Source: Zobellia alginiliquefaciens
Lineage (GTDB): Bacteria > Bacteroidota > Bacteroidia > Flavobacteriales > Flavobacteriaceae
DNA: 64,000 nucleotides
Assembly: GCF_029323795.1 (NCBI RefSeq)
Contig: NZ_CP119758.1
Span: 4,464,001 to 4,528,000, forward strand
Reading direction: 5' to 3'
Part shown: positions 25,742 to 34,974 of the stretch, piece after piece
Position numbering within the stretch: position 1 is the first letter of the stretch
Layout: each line of letters opens with the position of its first letter
Program-made: the position numbers and the translations under genes
Notes under the pieces: generated by a model
The model's database searches: none
What the model was told of the DNA's origin: nothing
Seen by the model: the letters and a program-made list of their open reading frames with translations, nothing else

Positions 25742-26860
25742 ATGAATGATGAGCAACAGGTAGATGAACTGCTAACCAAACTGATTGAAGAAAAAAATAG
25801 AGTTTTAGGTTACCCAGTAGCGAAGGATTTTGATTATTCCCGATTGTACGAATTTTTAAAACACCCTATAAATAATGTGGGAGACCCTTATGAGGATACA
25901 ACCTATAAGGTTCAAACACATGAGATGGAAAGAGAAGTGGTGGATTTCTTTGCGAATTTATTTAGAGCCGACCCATCCGATTATTGGGGCTACGTAACCA
26001 ACGGAGGCTCTGAAAGTAACCTATATGGCTTGTATTTAGCACGGGAATCGCATCCAAAAGCAATGGTGTATTTCTCGGAATCTACCCATTATAGCGTAAG
26101 AAAGAATATTCATTTGTTGAATATGCAAAGTATTACTATTAGAGCACAAGAGAATGGGGAACTAGATTATGAAGACCTGGAAAATACGTTGCAACTCAAC
26201 AGGGATAAACCCGCAATTATTCTTACAACCTTTGGTACTACCATGACCGAGGCGAAGGATGATGTTTCTAGGGTAAAGCGGATTATAAAAAAGCTTGCTA
26301 TTCAAAATCACTACATTCATTGTGACGCTGCTTTAGCGGGTTCATATGGCCCTTTTATTGAACCTAGGATTCCTTTTGACTTTCAAGATGGCGCCGATAG
26401 TATTTCTATAAGTGGACATAAATTTATTGGGTCTCCTTTTCCTTCTGGAGTTATTATCGCCAAGCGCTCTTTAAGGGATAGAATTGCAAGGGGCATTTCG
26501 TATATAGGTTCGTTAGATACAACAATTACAGGCTCTAGAAACGGGCATAGTCCACTTTTTTTATGGTATGCTATAAAGAAAATGGGTGTAAAAGGGTTGG
26601 AAGAGCGTTACCGTCATAGCTTAGAAACAGCCGAATATTGTAAACAGGAATTAATTAAAATCGGAGTTAAAGCTTGGACGAATCCTGGTAGTATTACCGT
26701 AGTGTTTCCTAAAGTAGCCAAATCCATAAAGGACAAATGGCAATTGGCCACAGATGAGGCCACTCATATTATTTGTATGCCAAATGTAACTAAACCACAG
26801 ATTGATGAATTTATTCTAGATATGGTAAGTGAAAAGGAGGCTGTGGCCGGGGTAGTGTAA
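25742..26860 (+). CDS. hdc: PLP-dependent histidine decarboxylase
   Basis: 372-residue group II decarboxylase closest in pattern to the Morganella-type PLP histidine decarboxylase, which forms histamine from histidine. Seen: His116 in STHYSVRK (stacks on PLP), Asp195 in HCDAALAG and the PLP Lys227 in SISGHKFIGSPFPSG. The length equals the family standard (about 378). A related amino acid, such as serine, cannot be excluded as substrate. No antiporter for histidine/histamine lies nearby. An Lrp regulator is transcribed divergently. Confidence 0.85.
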   Translation: MNDEQQVDELLTKLIEEKNRVLGYPVAKDFDYSRLYEFLKHPINNVGDPYEDTTYKVQTHEMEREVVDFFANLFRADPSDYWGYVTNGGSESNLYGLYLARESHPKAMVYFSESTHYSVRKNIHLLNMQSITIRAQENGELDYEDLENTLQLNRDKPAIILTTFGTTMTEAKDDVSRVKRIIKKLAIQNHYIHCDAALAGSYGPFIEPRIPFDFQDGADSISISGHKFIGSPFPSGVIIAKRSLRDRIARGISYIGSLDTTITGSRNGHSPLFLWYAIKKMGVKGLEERYRHSLETAEYCKQELIKIGVKAWTNPGSITVVFPKVAKSIKDKWQLATDEATHIICMPNVTKPQIDEFILDMVSEKEAVAGVV

Positions 26861-26928
26861 ACGATTCTATTCAAAGTGATGTAAACATCACAAAGAAGTT
26901 ACTACTCAAATACCGGGTTGAAAATTGA

Positions 26929-26964
26929 TGCAGCAGAAGCTTTATGCTTTTGCTGCATTTTTTA
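26929..26964 (+). terminator. rho-independent terminator after hdc
   Basis: TGCAGCAGAAGC (26929-26940), loop TTTAT, then GCTTTTGCTGCA (26946-26957) form a 12-bp stem with one G-T pair, followed by TTTTTT. Confidence 0.75.
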
Positions 26965-27063
26965 TAAACCATTATTATAAAAAATTAATATCTAATCTTA
27001 CATCTTTTTGTAGGGTATATTCTATTAAAGGCCGTAAATTGGATATTATAAAACGAATATCCG

Positions 27064-27480
27064 ATGGAAACTGAAATAGAAAAGTTAATACCACATAGAT
27101 TTCCTTTTTTGTTTGTGGATAAAATTTTAATTGCGAACGAGAAAGAGGTAATCGGGCTACAAAGTTTTGATAAATCCGTGGATTCAATATTAACAGGAAG
27201 TTTTCCTGATTATGATTTCATACCCGGAATGATTTTAGTTGAATCTATGGCGCAATGTGGAGGTGCAGGTTTAAAGAAAGCCGGGCTCGCAGATGGTTTT
27301 TTTGGTTTAGTGAGTATGACAGATGTGAATTTTATGAAAGGTGTAACCTATGGAGAGGAAATTAAATATGTAATTCAAAATGTTAGAGTAAGCAATAGGA
27401 TAATTAAGCAAACAGGTATTGCATTTGCTCAGAATGAACCTATTGCTGAGGCAACTTGGGTTTGCGCTAGAATTGATTGA
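27064..27480 (+). CDS. FabZ-like hotdog-fold protein lacking the catalytic His
   Basis: 138-residue hotdog protein of the 3-hydroxyacyl-ACP dehydratase FabZ family. The N-terminal LIPHRFPFLFVDKI block and Glu60 in LVESMAQ are conserved. In active FabZ the His of GHFPG is catalytic; here the aligned segment reads GSFPDYDF, with Ser46 in its place and the following Gly lost. Either the protein is not a dehydratase or it uses a different mechanism. It stands alone, with no acyl carrier protein nearby. Real enzymes of fatty acid synthesis are expected elsewhere in the genome. Confidence 0.82.
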   Translation: METEIEKLIPHRFPFLFVDKILIANEKEVIGLQSFDKSVDSILTGSFPDYDFIPGMILVESMAQCGGAGLKKAGLADGFFGLVSMTDVNFMKGVTYGEEIKYVIQNVRVSNRIIKQTGIAFAQNEPIAEATWVCARID

Positions 27481-27555
27481 AAATGAAATAAACGCTTTTC
27501 TATCCTTTTGTCGTTTAAAATGGGCAGAAATGTATAATAATTTTAACCCAAAACA

Positions 27556-28017
27556 ATGAACATGAAAATTAGTCTAAGAAACCTCATTTTTGCCAATTTC
27601 AGTCTTTTACTACTAGTTTTATCCTCTTGTGGTTCAACAAGCTCCACAGCAGAAGCGAAAAATGCAACTCCCATAGATGGCGTGTGGGAGTTAAGCCATT
27701 TCTATAATCTTGGTAATGGAGATACGCTGATTACAGACACCTCTAAAGTGCAACATAAAATCTACATGGACGGTCATGTTATTTGGAATACAAACCCAGC
27801 TCCCGATGGTTCGGAGTGGCATGGTTATGGCAGGTATACTTTTAAGAACGATACAATTACCGAAACCTTGACATCCATGTCCAAATCCATGCAGAGTGAT
27901 GTGAACACCTACATCATTCCAATAGAACGTAGTACCAACAGTTACAAACAGGTAAATACGTACAGCCGTAATGACACTGTTTTTCAGAATATTGAGGTGT
28001 ATAAAAAATTGAATTAA
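27556..28017 (+). CDS. hypothetical lipoprotein
   Basis: 153 residues with a lipoprotein signal (lipobox LSSC near residue 24). The mature part has a lipocalin-like opening (IDGVWELSHFYNLGNGDTL) and a series of beta-strands (YGRYTFKNDTITETLTSM), similar to small flavobacterial lipoproteins of unknown role. A second ATG two codons on is an equally possible start. The next gene follows after 7 bp. Confidence 0.75.
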   Translation: MNMKISLRNLIFANFSLLLLVLSSCGSTSSTAEAKNATPIDGVWELSHFYNLGNGDTLITDTSKVQHKIYMDGHVIWNTNPAPDGSEWHGYGRYTFKNDTITETLTSMSKSMQSDVNTYIIPIERSTNSYKQVNTYSRNDTVFQNIEVYKKLN

Positions 28018-28024
28018 GTAATTT

Positions 28025-28402
28025 ATGAAAATTGATTTACTAGTAACCTTTAGCGTTACAAAGGAAGAAAACCCCGAAGCAAGCAGAGCAAAGATTGAAG
28101 ATATACTTATAGACGGAGAGGAAATAAACCTAGCATATTCTCATGTAAGGGATAAAGTTTGGTTTACTACAAAGCGAATAATTGCTATGGATGTTCAGGG
28201 ACTTACGGGCAGTAAAAAAGAATTTAAGTCTTTTCCGTATTCAAAAATTAGCTCCTTTTCCATCGAAACGGCAGGAACTTTTGATGGCGATAGTGATTTT
28301 AAAATATGGGTGAGTGGTGTTGGTGTTTTTGAAATTAAATTCAGAAAATCGTTAAACATCAAAAAAGTCGGGAGATTCTTGAGTGAAAAATTATTGAGTT
28401 AA
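28025..28402 (+). CDS. bacterial PH-domain protein
   Basis: 125-residue cytoplasmic protein with the YvbH-like/bacterial PH-domain pattern: DGEEINLAYSHVRDKVWFTT, then RIIAMDVQGLTGSKKEFKSF and a strand-rich end with a final helix (VGRFLSEKLL). Such domains form oligomeric barrels of unknown role. It begins 7 bp after the lipoprotein gene and is probably co-transcribed with it. Confidence 0.78.
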   Translation: MKIDLLVTFSVTKEENPEASRAKIEDILIDGEEINLAYSHVRDKVWFTTKRIIAMDVQGLTGSKKEFKSFPYSKISSFSIETAGTFDGDSDFKIWVSGVGVFEIKFRKSLNIKKVGRFLSEKLLS

Positions 28403-28438
28403 ACCTTTCCAAAACCATCCAAGGCTAAGAATTATCTC

Positions 28439-29155
28439 TCAATTATAACCTCTAACTTCCCCCATATCCAAAGTTATAGGTCCTAGTTTGTGAGAAGTAG
28501 GCAAGAAAGCCCCTGTTTCCATAATCTTCCAATACTCCCAGGTTGCTTTGACTCCACCTATGGGAATAATACTGACCCACATTTGGTAGCTTTCTGGTAC
28601 GCCATTAGCGCCTAGATGCCAGAGGTAGGAATCCCCAGGCGTGCTGCCTCCAGACGAGTACGTAATTAGTAAAGCTTTAGAACCGTTCTCTAGAGTAACT
28701 AAACTCCGTTCCGTTCCGAGGTCAAAAACTTTAAAAGGAGCTACCAGCCAAAAGGAATCATTATTAAAAAATCCTTCAGCTTTGTTAATCAGTTCATTTT
28801 TAGTATCACCTGTTACTTCAGAACCGTTTTCAAACACATTACTTTTTGACGATTGTTTTAAGTGCAAATGAACATGATAGTCATCCCATTTTACATCAAC
28901 TTTACCATTCGTTTTATCCCATTTATAATGGTGTGCCCCATTGGCAAAACTCCATTCCAAATAATTGGTTTTTGTATAGGCTTCATTATTTATCGCTTCT
29001 AACATTTTATTTGCAAGAGCATCGGCCTCAACTCCTGGGGTTCCTTCTGGTAATGGCTCATTGTAGATTAGATAGAGAACCCCAAAACCGATAAGAAGAA
29101 TAGCGGCAAGAATTAAAACGCCTTTTCCAATAATTTTCAATAGTCTTTTTATCAT
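28439..29155 (-). CDS. hypothetical membrane-anchored protein
   Basis: 238 residues: one N-terminal membrane anchor (GVLILAAILLIGFGVLYLIY) and a beta-rich periplasmic domain with aromatic motifs (YLEWSFANGAHHYKWDKTNG, DSYLWHLGANGVPESYQMW). I recognise it only as a conserved flavobacterial type. It lies 11 bp downstream of a gamma-glutamyltransferase gene on the same strand and is likely in its operon. Confidence 0.75.
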   Translation of the reverse strand: MIKRLLKIIGKGVLILAAILLIGFGVLYLIYNEPLPEGTPGVEADALANKMLEAINNEAYTKTNYLEWSFANGAHHYKWDKTNGKVDVKWDDYHVHLHLKQSSKSNVFENGSEVTGDTKNELINKAEGFFNNDSFWLVAPFKVFDLGTERSLVTLENGSKALLITYSSGGSTPGDSYLWHLGANGVPESYQMWVSIIPIGGVKATWEYWKIMETGAFLPTSHKLGPITLDMGEVRGYN

Positions 29156-29166
29156 CTACAATTCTA

Positions 29167-30870
29167 TTAAAAACCAACCGCAGTATCATCACCACGGTGA
29201 TCGGCACCACCTTCCAAAGTACCATCGGCTAACACACGAATGGCATCTACTTTTCCGATAATAGGCGTCCGGTCTTCATTAATGTTATAACCTTTGGATT
29301 TCAGTTCGTTCTTTAATTCATCAGAAAAACCATCTGGCTCAAAAATAACCATATCCGGTAACCATTGGTGATGGAAACGTGGTGCGTCAACGGCCTCCTG
29401 CATACTCATATTAAACTCATACCCGTTTAAAATGGTCTGTGCCACAGCGGTAATGATAGTAGAGCCTCCCGGTGTTCCCACAACCATCCACAGTTGACCT
29501 TCCTTTTCCACAATAGTAGGTGTCATACTACTTAACATACGTTTTCCCGGGGCAATGCTATTGGCTTCGGCTCCAACAAGCCCAAACATATTAGGTACTC
29601 CGGCTTTGGCGCTAAAGTCGTCCATTTCATTGTTTAAGAAAAATCCGAGCTCGTCACAATAGAGCTTTGATCCATAGGCTCCGTTTAAAGTAGTGGTAAC
29701 AGAAACGGCATTACCCTTTGCATCAACAATAGAGTAGTGGGTGGTCTCCATACTTTCCGCCATTTGCGGATTTCCTTCACGAACATCTACAGACTTAGTT
29801 GCTTTATCAAAGGAGAAATCGTCCATTCTTTCTTCAATATAAGCATCGCTCAAAAGGTCTTCCATTGGTATACTTACAAAATCAGGATCACCCAGCCAAT
29901 AATTACGGTCCGCATAGGCACGGCGTGCAGCTTCTGTAAACAATTGAACGGTCTTTTCGGAATTATGGCCAAACTCAGCCACATCATATGGCTCCATCAT
30001 TTTTAATATTTGGTTGATAGTGACTCCACCGCTACTTGGGGGGCTCATAGAAATAATATGAAGATCTTTGTAGCTAAAAGAAACCGGTTCTCTCCATTGT
30101 ACTTGGTATTGCTCTAAATCTTCTTCGGTAACGAAACCTCCATTTTCTTGGATAAAACTTGCCAGTACTTTTGCCGTTTCACCTTTGTAAAATCCGTCTC
30201 GGCCATCTTTGGCTATCCGGCGCAGGGTGTTTGCAAGAGCGGGATACTTTACCAAATCGCCAGCTTTACAACCAATGGGAAAGGTTGTAACGCTATCATT
30301 TACTTCAAGAATAACATCACGTACATTTTCAAATCGGGCTGCTTGCTTTTCGGTAACGATAACGCCGCTATCTGCGAGTGCAATTACGGGAGCGAGAATG
30401 TCCGCTAAGGGCATAGACCCAAACTTTTTGTGTACCTCAATGATTCCGGCCACCGTACCTGGCACGCCCACGGCAGTTGCACCTTTGGTACTCATACCCG
30501 GAATAACATTGCCCAACGAATCCAGATACATATCCTTTGTAGCTGATAAGGGTGCTTTTTCCCGATAATCCAAGGCTCCAACAGAACCATCCGCTTTGCG
30601 ATAGACCATAAATCCGCCACCACCAACATTACCTGCAAAAGGGTAGGCTACCACTAAGGCCATTTCAGTAGCCACCATAGCATCAAAAGCATTGCCTCCT
30701 TGTTTTAAAATAGTTGCACCAATAGTAGAAGCTTCTTCGCGGGCAGAGACCACCATTGCTTTTTCGGCCACTACACCGGTAGGTCTTGCCGGTTTAGCGG
30801 GTGTGCTTTTGCAATTTACAAAGAGAAGAAGTAAAAGGAACTTGAGCAGGATTAAACGTGTTGGTTTCAT
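29167..30870 (-). CDS. ggt: gamma-glutamyltransferase, lipoprotein form
   Basis: 567-residue precursor of gamma-glutamyltranspeptidase, which cleaves glutathione and other gamma-glutamyl compounds outside the cytoplasm. The signal region ends in a lipobox (FVNC, Cys20). The autocleavage and catalytic Thr376 is in METTHYSIVDAKGNAVSVT, and the GGxT-type substrate loop (GTPGGSTIIT) is present. Length and both subunits are intact. A small membrane-anchored protein gene follows after 11 bp. Confidence 0.95.
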   Translation of the reverse strand: MKPTRLILLKFLLLLLFVNCKSTPAKPARPTGVVAEKAMVVSAREEASTIGATILKQGGNAFDAMVATEMALVVAYPFAGNVGGGGFMVYRKADGSVGALDYREKAPLSATKDMYLDSLGNVIPGMSTKGATAVGVPGTVAGIIEVHKKFGSMPLADILAPVIALADSGVIVTEKQAARFENVRDVILEVNDSVTTFPIGCKAGDLVKYPALANTLRRIAKDGRDGFYKGETAKVLASFIQENGGFVTEEDLEQYQVQWREPVSFSYKDLHIISMSPPSSGGVTINQILKMMEPYDVAEFGHNSEKTVQLFTEAARRAYADRNYWLGDPDFVSIPMEDLLSDAYIEERMDDFSFDKATKSVDVREGNPQMAESMETTHYSIVDAKGNAVSVTTTLNGAYGSKLYCDELGFFLNNEMDDFSAKAGVPNMFGLVGAEANSIAPGKRMLSSMTPTIVEKEGQLWMVVGTPGGSTIITAVAQTILNGYEFNMSMQEAVDAPRFHHQWLPDMVIFEPDGFSDELKNELKSKGYNINEDRTPIIGKVDAIRVLADGTLEGGADHRGDDTAVGF

Positions 30871-30933
30871 AAGCGGTCCGGTTTAAAATTTTAATCTATT
30901 TTTAAAGTGAATCCTATAAGCTTGTATATTATA

Positions 30934-31518
30934 TTAAAGTGATATAAATTTTTGTTTTGAAAAGACCATAAGCTCCTCAAAGAAAGCGGTAAACTCTTCT
31001 TCAAATTTATCATAGTGCTCCTCAAGATCTAGAATGGCAAAATTCATTTTGGATTTATTTTTCGTTCTCCGGTTCATGCCATTCAAAACTTTGGCTATAC
31101 CTTCCATTTTGGAATAGTTGTATATCCAATTGTCAGAAATCATATACGGCATCATCCGTTGCACGCCTGCAGGCAGAATGGTATAATTGTCTTCTAGCAA
31201 GTCGTAAAAATTCTCCACATAAATATCCAAAGGCGTGTCACTATAGGTACTCCAATTTTTGGCCAGGTAATGATCATAGAATATATCCACGATTACCCGG
31301 CTATAGTGGCTATAATTTTTATGCAACCGTTTACTACTTATTTTAGGAATATCATGTGTATCCGTAAAAGTGTCAATTTCGCGGTGTAAAATAATTCCCT
31401 GCTGCACCCGTTCTGGTAAATGCTTGTATTTATTGGCGCGAATACTGTCCGCTATAAAGTTTCCCAAGGTAATTTCTTGGTCTCCAAAGGAGAGGTAAAT
31501 ATGTGCAAGAAAATTCAT
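30934..31518 (-). CDS. acyl carrier protein phosphodiesterase family protein
   Basis: 194-residue HD-type hydrolase of the AcpH family, which removes 4'-phosphopantetheine from holo-ACP. Family hallmarks are MNFLAHIYLSFGDQEITLGN, the metal-binding HREIDTFTDTH block and DIFYDHYLAKNW. The ATG at 31518 starts this conserved beginning; two earlier in-frame codons would add an unlikely extension. It is divergent from glmM. Confidence 0.88.
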   Translation of the reverse strand: MNFLAHIYLSFGDQEITLGNFIADSIRANKYKHLPERVQQGIILHREIDTFTDTHDIPKISSKRLHKNYSHYSRVIVDIFYDHYLAKNWSTYSDTPLDIYVENFYDLLEDNYTILPAGVQRMMPYMISDNWIYNYSKMEGIAKVLNGMNRRTKNKSKMNFAILDLEEHYDKFEEEFTAFFEELMVFSKQKFISL

Positions 31519-31564
31519 AAGTCCGAATTTACAAATTGCAAACATAGTATTAGCCCTAGACCTG

Positions 31565-31572
31565 TATATTTG
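31565..31572 (+). promoter_or_regulatory. putative glmM -7 promoter element
   Basis: TATATTTG matches the TAnnTTTG consensus and lies 28 bp before the glmM ATG. Confidence 0.5.
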
Positions 31573-31599
31573 CATAAACTATTTAGAATTTAGAAAAAA

Positions 31600-32988
31600 A
31601 TGACATTAATAAAATCGATTTCAGGAATACGTGGTACCATCGGCGGCCGTTCTGGTGATAACCTTACCCCAATTGACGCTGTAAAATTTGCAGCAGCTTA
31701 TGGAATATGGCTTAAAGAATATTCAAAAAAAGACAAGTTGAAAGTGGTAATTGGTCGTGATGCCCGTCTTTCTGGTGAAATGATTCAGAACCTTGTAGTT
31801 TCTACCTTGGTAGGATTAGGTATAGACGTTGTTGACTTGGACCTTTCCACAACACCTACAGTGGAGATTGCCGTTCCTTTGGAAAAAGCGGACGGTGGTA
31901 TAATTTTAACGGCCAGTCACAACCCAAAACAATGGAATGCACTAAAACTTTTGAATGAAAAAGGCGAGTTTTTAGATGCCGCGCAAGGGGCTAAAATTCT
32001 AGACATTGCAGATAAAGAAGATTTTGATTTCTCTGAAGTAGATGATTTAGGGAGTATTACCAGAAACGATTCATATATAGATATCCATATTGATGAAGTA
32101 TTGGATCTTCCCTTAGTGGATGCAGATACCATCCGAAAGGCAAAATTTAAAGTTGTGGTAGATGGCGTGAATTCTACCGGAGGTATCGCTATTCCTAAAC
32201 TCTTGGAAGAGCTAGGAGTGGAAGTTGTAAAATTATACTGTGACCCAACAGGCCATTTCCCACACAATCCAGAACCTTTAAAGGAGCATTTAGGAGATAT
32301 CTGTGACTTGGTAATCAAAGAAAAGGCGGACTTTGGAATCGTAGTAGATCCAGATGTTGACCGTTTGGCATTTATTGACAATACAGGTGAAATGTTCGGA
32401 GAAGAGTATACACTAGTGGCTTGTGCGGATTATGTTTTGGGCAAGACCAAAGGAAATACGGTTTCTAACCTATCTTCTTCCCGTGCATTACGTGATATTA
32501 CCCAAAAGCATGGTGGCACGTATGAAGCTGCAGCAGTAGGAGAAGTAAATGTGGTTACAAAAATGAAAGCGAACAACGCCATTATTGGTGGTGAAGGCAA
32601 CGGAGGAATAATCTATCCAGAGAGCCATTATGGTCGTGATTCACTGGTTGGTTCTGCTTTGTTCTTAATGTTAATGGCCGAAAAAGGGGGTACTGTTGCA
32701 GAATTACGAGCAAGCTATCCTTCTTATTTTATGAGTAAAAAGAAAATACAATTAACACCAAGTTTGGACGTGGATGGTATTTTGAAGGCTATGGCCGATA
32801 CATATAAAGACGAAGAAATATCTACTATAGACGGAGTGAAAATAGATTTCGCAGAAAATTGGGTACACTTGAGAAAATCCAATACGGAACCTATTATCCG
32901 TATTTACACCGAAGCAAAAAGTCAGTCTGAAGCAGATGAACTTGCCGATCGCGTTATTGGTGAGATCAAAGAGGTAGCGGGGTTGTAA
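31600..32988 (+). CDS. glmM: phosphoglucosamine mutase
   Basis: 462-residue alpha-D-phosphohexomutase converting glucosamine-6-phosphate to glucosamine-1-phosphate for peptidoglycan and LPS. Visible motifs: the phosphoserine loop TASHNPKQWN (Ser106), the Mg-binding DPDVDRLAF, the sugar-binding GEGNGGIIYP and the C-terminal phosphate loop RKSNTEPIIRIY. In Bacteroidota this clade is annotated as GlmM although phosphomannomutase activity is possible. A strong terminator follows. Confidence 0.92.
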   Translation: MTLIKSISGIRGTIGGRSGDNLTPIDAVKFAAAYGIWLKEYSKKDKLKVVIGRDARLSGEMIQNLVVSTLVGLGIDVVDLDLSTTPTVEIAVPLEKADGGIILTASHNPKQWNALKLLNEKGEFLDAAQGAKILDIADKEDFDFSEVDDLGSITRNDSYIDIHIDEVLDLPLVDADTIRKAKFKVVVDGVNSTGGIAIPKLLEELGVEVVKLYCDPTGHFPHNPEPLKEHLGDICDLVIKEKADFGIVVDPDVDRLAFIDNTGEMFGEEYTLVACADYVLGKTKGNTVSNLSSSRALRDITQKHGGTYEAAAVGEVNVVTKMKANNAIIGGEGNGGIIYPESHYGRDSLVGSALFLMLMAEKGGTVAELRASYPSYFMSKKKIQLTPSLDVDGILKAMADTYKDEEISTIDGVKIDFAENWVHLRKSNTEPIIRIYTEAKSQSEADELADRVIGEIKEVAGL

Positions 32989-33034
32989 CAAGACCACCCT
33001 TAGACTAGGCTCAGGGTTGTGCTTTAAGACTTAA

Positions 33035-33086
33035 CGCTTGGAATGTTTAATGAGGTTACTCTCATTTATATTCCAAGCGTTTTTTT
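33035..33086 (+). terminator. rho-independent terminator after glmM
   Basis: CGCTTGGAA... (from 33035) pairs with ...TTCCAAGCG (to 33079) in a long hairpin with an inner AATGAG/CTCATT stem, followed by a run of seven T. Confidence 0.8.
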
Positions 33087-33169
33087 GTGTATAAGCTCAC
33101 TTGGAGCTTGGCCATAATTAAACACCCCTTTCAGCGCACAGTCAGTTTGAAACTATTGGTTATAACTGC

Positions 33170-33193
33170 CCCTTCCTGAGCACAGCCGAAGGG
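33170..33193. repeat. REP-like palindromic element
   Basis: CCCTTC, twelve bases including CTGAGCACAGCC, then GAAGGG. The CTGAGCRCAG..CGAAG pattern resembles the dispersed palindromes scattered through flavobacterial chromosomes. A degenerate sister (TTTCAGCGCACAGTC) lies near 33129. Confidence 0.45.
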
Positions 33194-33198
33194 AGGGG

Positions 33199-34086
33199 TT
33201 ACTGAAACTCAACAGGAACCTTGTTTCTATGCTTCCATCGCCTATGGGTCCACAAATAATATTCTGGTTTTTCTTTAATCTGTGCTTCCGCAAGACGAAT
33301 AAAAGTGTCCGTAATCTCGTGTTTTGCGGTAGAAGCCCCAGAGGTGGTTATAGGAATAAATTCAGCTTTATAGTAGCCTCTTTTTACTTTGGATACTTTT
33401 AGAAAAACTACGGCAAGGTCCATTTTTCTAGCTAGGCTTTCCGCTCCATTAATCACAGGAACTTTAACGCCCATAAATTCTGTCCAATACTGTGCACGTG
33501 ACATTTGAGGAGTTTGGTCGCTTACCATGCCAAAAATTCCCTTCACATTATTCTTGTAGTTTACAAGAACAGTTTTAGCAGTTTCTTCTTTGGTAATTAA
33601 AGTCGTATTCCAACGTGCGCGTACTTTCCTTACCCATTTATCAAAATATCGATTGCTTACTTTTTGATAAACGGCATAGCCTTTAGATTCCACATAATTG
33701 TTAATACTAACGTTCCATTCCCAATTGGCATAGTGGGAACATACCACGAGAATGGTTTTTTCTTTTTCAATTTCTTGGATGAGCTCAATATTTTGTACAT
33801 CATACCGTTTTTGGACATCTTCTTTAGAAAGGTTCATTGTCTTTACCATTTCCAAAAAAGCATCGCACATATGGTGATAGAATCGCTTTTGAATGTCTAA
33901 TATTTCTTTTTGAGACTTTTCTGGGAACGCCAATTCTAAATTGGACTTAACAACCTTTTTTCGGTAACCGAACACATGAAATACCAAAAAGAAAACAAAA
34001 TCGGAAAATCCATAAAAAAGGCGATAGGGAAGTATAGAAATTAACCATAGCAACGGATACGCCAAAACAAAAACAAGCAACTGCAT
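33199..34086 (-). CDS. lipid A biosynthesis (KDO2-lipid) acyltransferase, LpxL/HtrB family
   Basis: 295-residue inner-membrane acyltransferase adding a secondary acyl chain to lipid A or an aminolipid. An N-terminal membrane segment (FVLAYPLLWLISILPYRLFY) precedes the catalytic HX4E motif (HYANWEW) and the family motifs VSDQTPQMSRAQYW and EYYLWTHRRWKHRN. Length is standard. It is a single gene with a REP-like element beyond its 3' end and is divergent from the rhomboid gene. Confidence 0.9.
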   Translation of the reverse strand: MQLLVFVLAYPLLWLISILPYRLFYGFSDFVFFLVFHVFGYRKKVVKSNLELAFPEKSQKEILDIQKRFYHHMCDAFLEMVKTMNLSKEDVQKRYDVQNIELIQEIEKEKTILVVCSHYANWEWNVSINNYVESKGYAVYQKVSNRYFDKWVRKVRARWNTTLITKEETAKTVLVNYKNNVKGIFGMVSDQTPQMSRAQYWTEFMGVKVPVINGAESLARKMDLAVVFLKVSKVKRGYYKAEFIPITTSGASTAKHEITDTFIRLAEAQIKEKPEYYLWTHRRWKHRNKVPVEFQ

Positions 34087-34142
34087 GAAAACATTTTAAT
34101 GCACAAATATAGCTATATTTGACACTAAATTAACTTCACAAT

Positions 34143-34793
34143 ATGAACAACCTAGATATTGCCACCATTGTGGTAATCGCTGCCAATGTTTTAGTCTCCT
34201 TAAAAGGATTTAATGATACCGCTTTCTTTGAACGTTATAAATTTGGCATAGGTCAGATTCAAGCCGGACAAAAGGATAGGATGTTAACCTCTGGTTTTTT
34301 GCATGTAGATATTGCCCATCTTTTTTTCAATATGTTTACGCTTTACTTTTTTGCGCCTGTGGTAGTGAACTGGTTTGGGTCCGGAAAATTTATCGGCATC
34401 TATTTTATTAGTTTGTTGGCCGGAAGTTTATTGGCTCTCTTTTTCCATAAAAATGAATCGTATTATAGTGCCGTTGGTGCTAGTGGAGCGGTAACCGGCA
34501 TACTTTATGCGGCAATCCTTCTGCAACCTAATATGCAATTGGGTATTATGTTCATTCCAATACCTCTCCCGGCTTATGTTTTTGGTATTGGTTATTTATT
34601 GTATTCCATTTATGGAATGAAAAGCCGTTTAGGTAATATTGGCCATACGGCCCATTTTGGGGGAGCCATTGGTGGGTATGTAAGTATGCTTCTCTTTATG
34701 CCTCGATTATTGGTCAATGAGCCACTTATGGTAGGGTTGCTGGCATTGCCCATTATTATACTTCTTGTGATGGCAAAATTGGGAAAAATATAA
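34143..34793 (+). CDS. rhomboid family intramembrane serine protease
   Basis: 216-residue membrane protein with six hydrophobic segments. The catalytic Ser114 lies in VGASGAVTGI and the His171 in GHTAHFGGAIGG; the LTSGFLHVDIAHLFFNM segment supplies the oxyanion-stabilising His and Asn. Both dyad members are present, so it should be active. Substrate unknown; divergent from the lipid A acyltransferase gene. Confidence 0.92.
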   Translation: MNNLDIATIVVIAANVLVSLKGFNDTAFFERYKFGIGQIQAGQKDRMLTSGFLHVDIAHLFFNMFTLYFFAPVVVNWFGSGKFIGIYFISLLAGSLLALFFHKNESYYSAVGASGAVTGILYAAILLQPNMQLGIMFIPIPLPAYVFGIGYLLYSIYGMKSRLGNIGHTAHFGGAIGGYVSMLLFMPRLLVNEPLMVGLLALPIIILLVMAKLGKI

Positions 34794-34974
34794 GGTGCCG
34801 TTTATCTATATTCCTTAATAAATCTCCTAGTTAGCGTATTAATATTTCGGTAAAAAGGCAGGAAAATCCCGTTATATAGGTATTTCATCGAAAAAATATA
34901 AGATAGGTATACACTTGAACGTAGTTTTACGTTCTGTTAGAACCCAAATCTAATAGCTTTTAAACCTACTTATA

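Noticed and set aside
26975-27187. 70-codon minus-strand frame upstream of and inside the FabZ-like gene
   Set aside because: Antisense shadow overlapping the start of a conserved plus-strand gene.
31917-32381. 154-codon minus-strand frame inside glmM
   Set aside because: Ser/Thr/Lys-rich product typical of antisense reading; glmM on the plus strand is complete and conserved.
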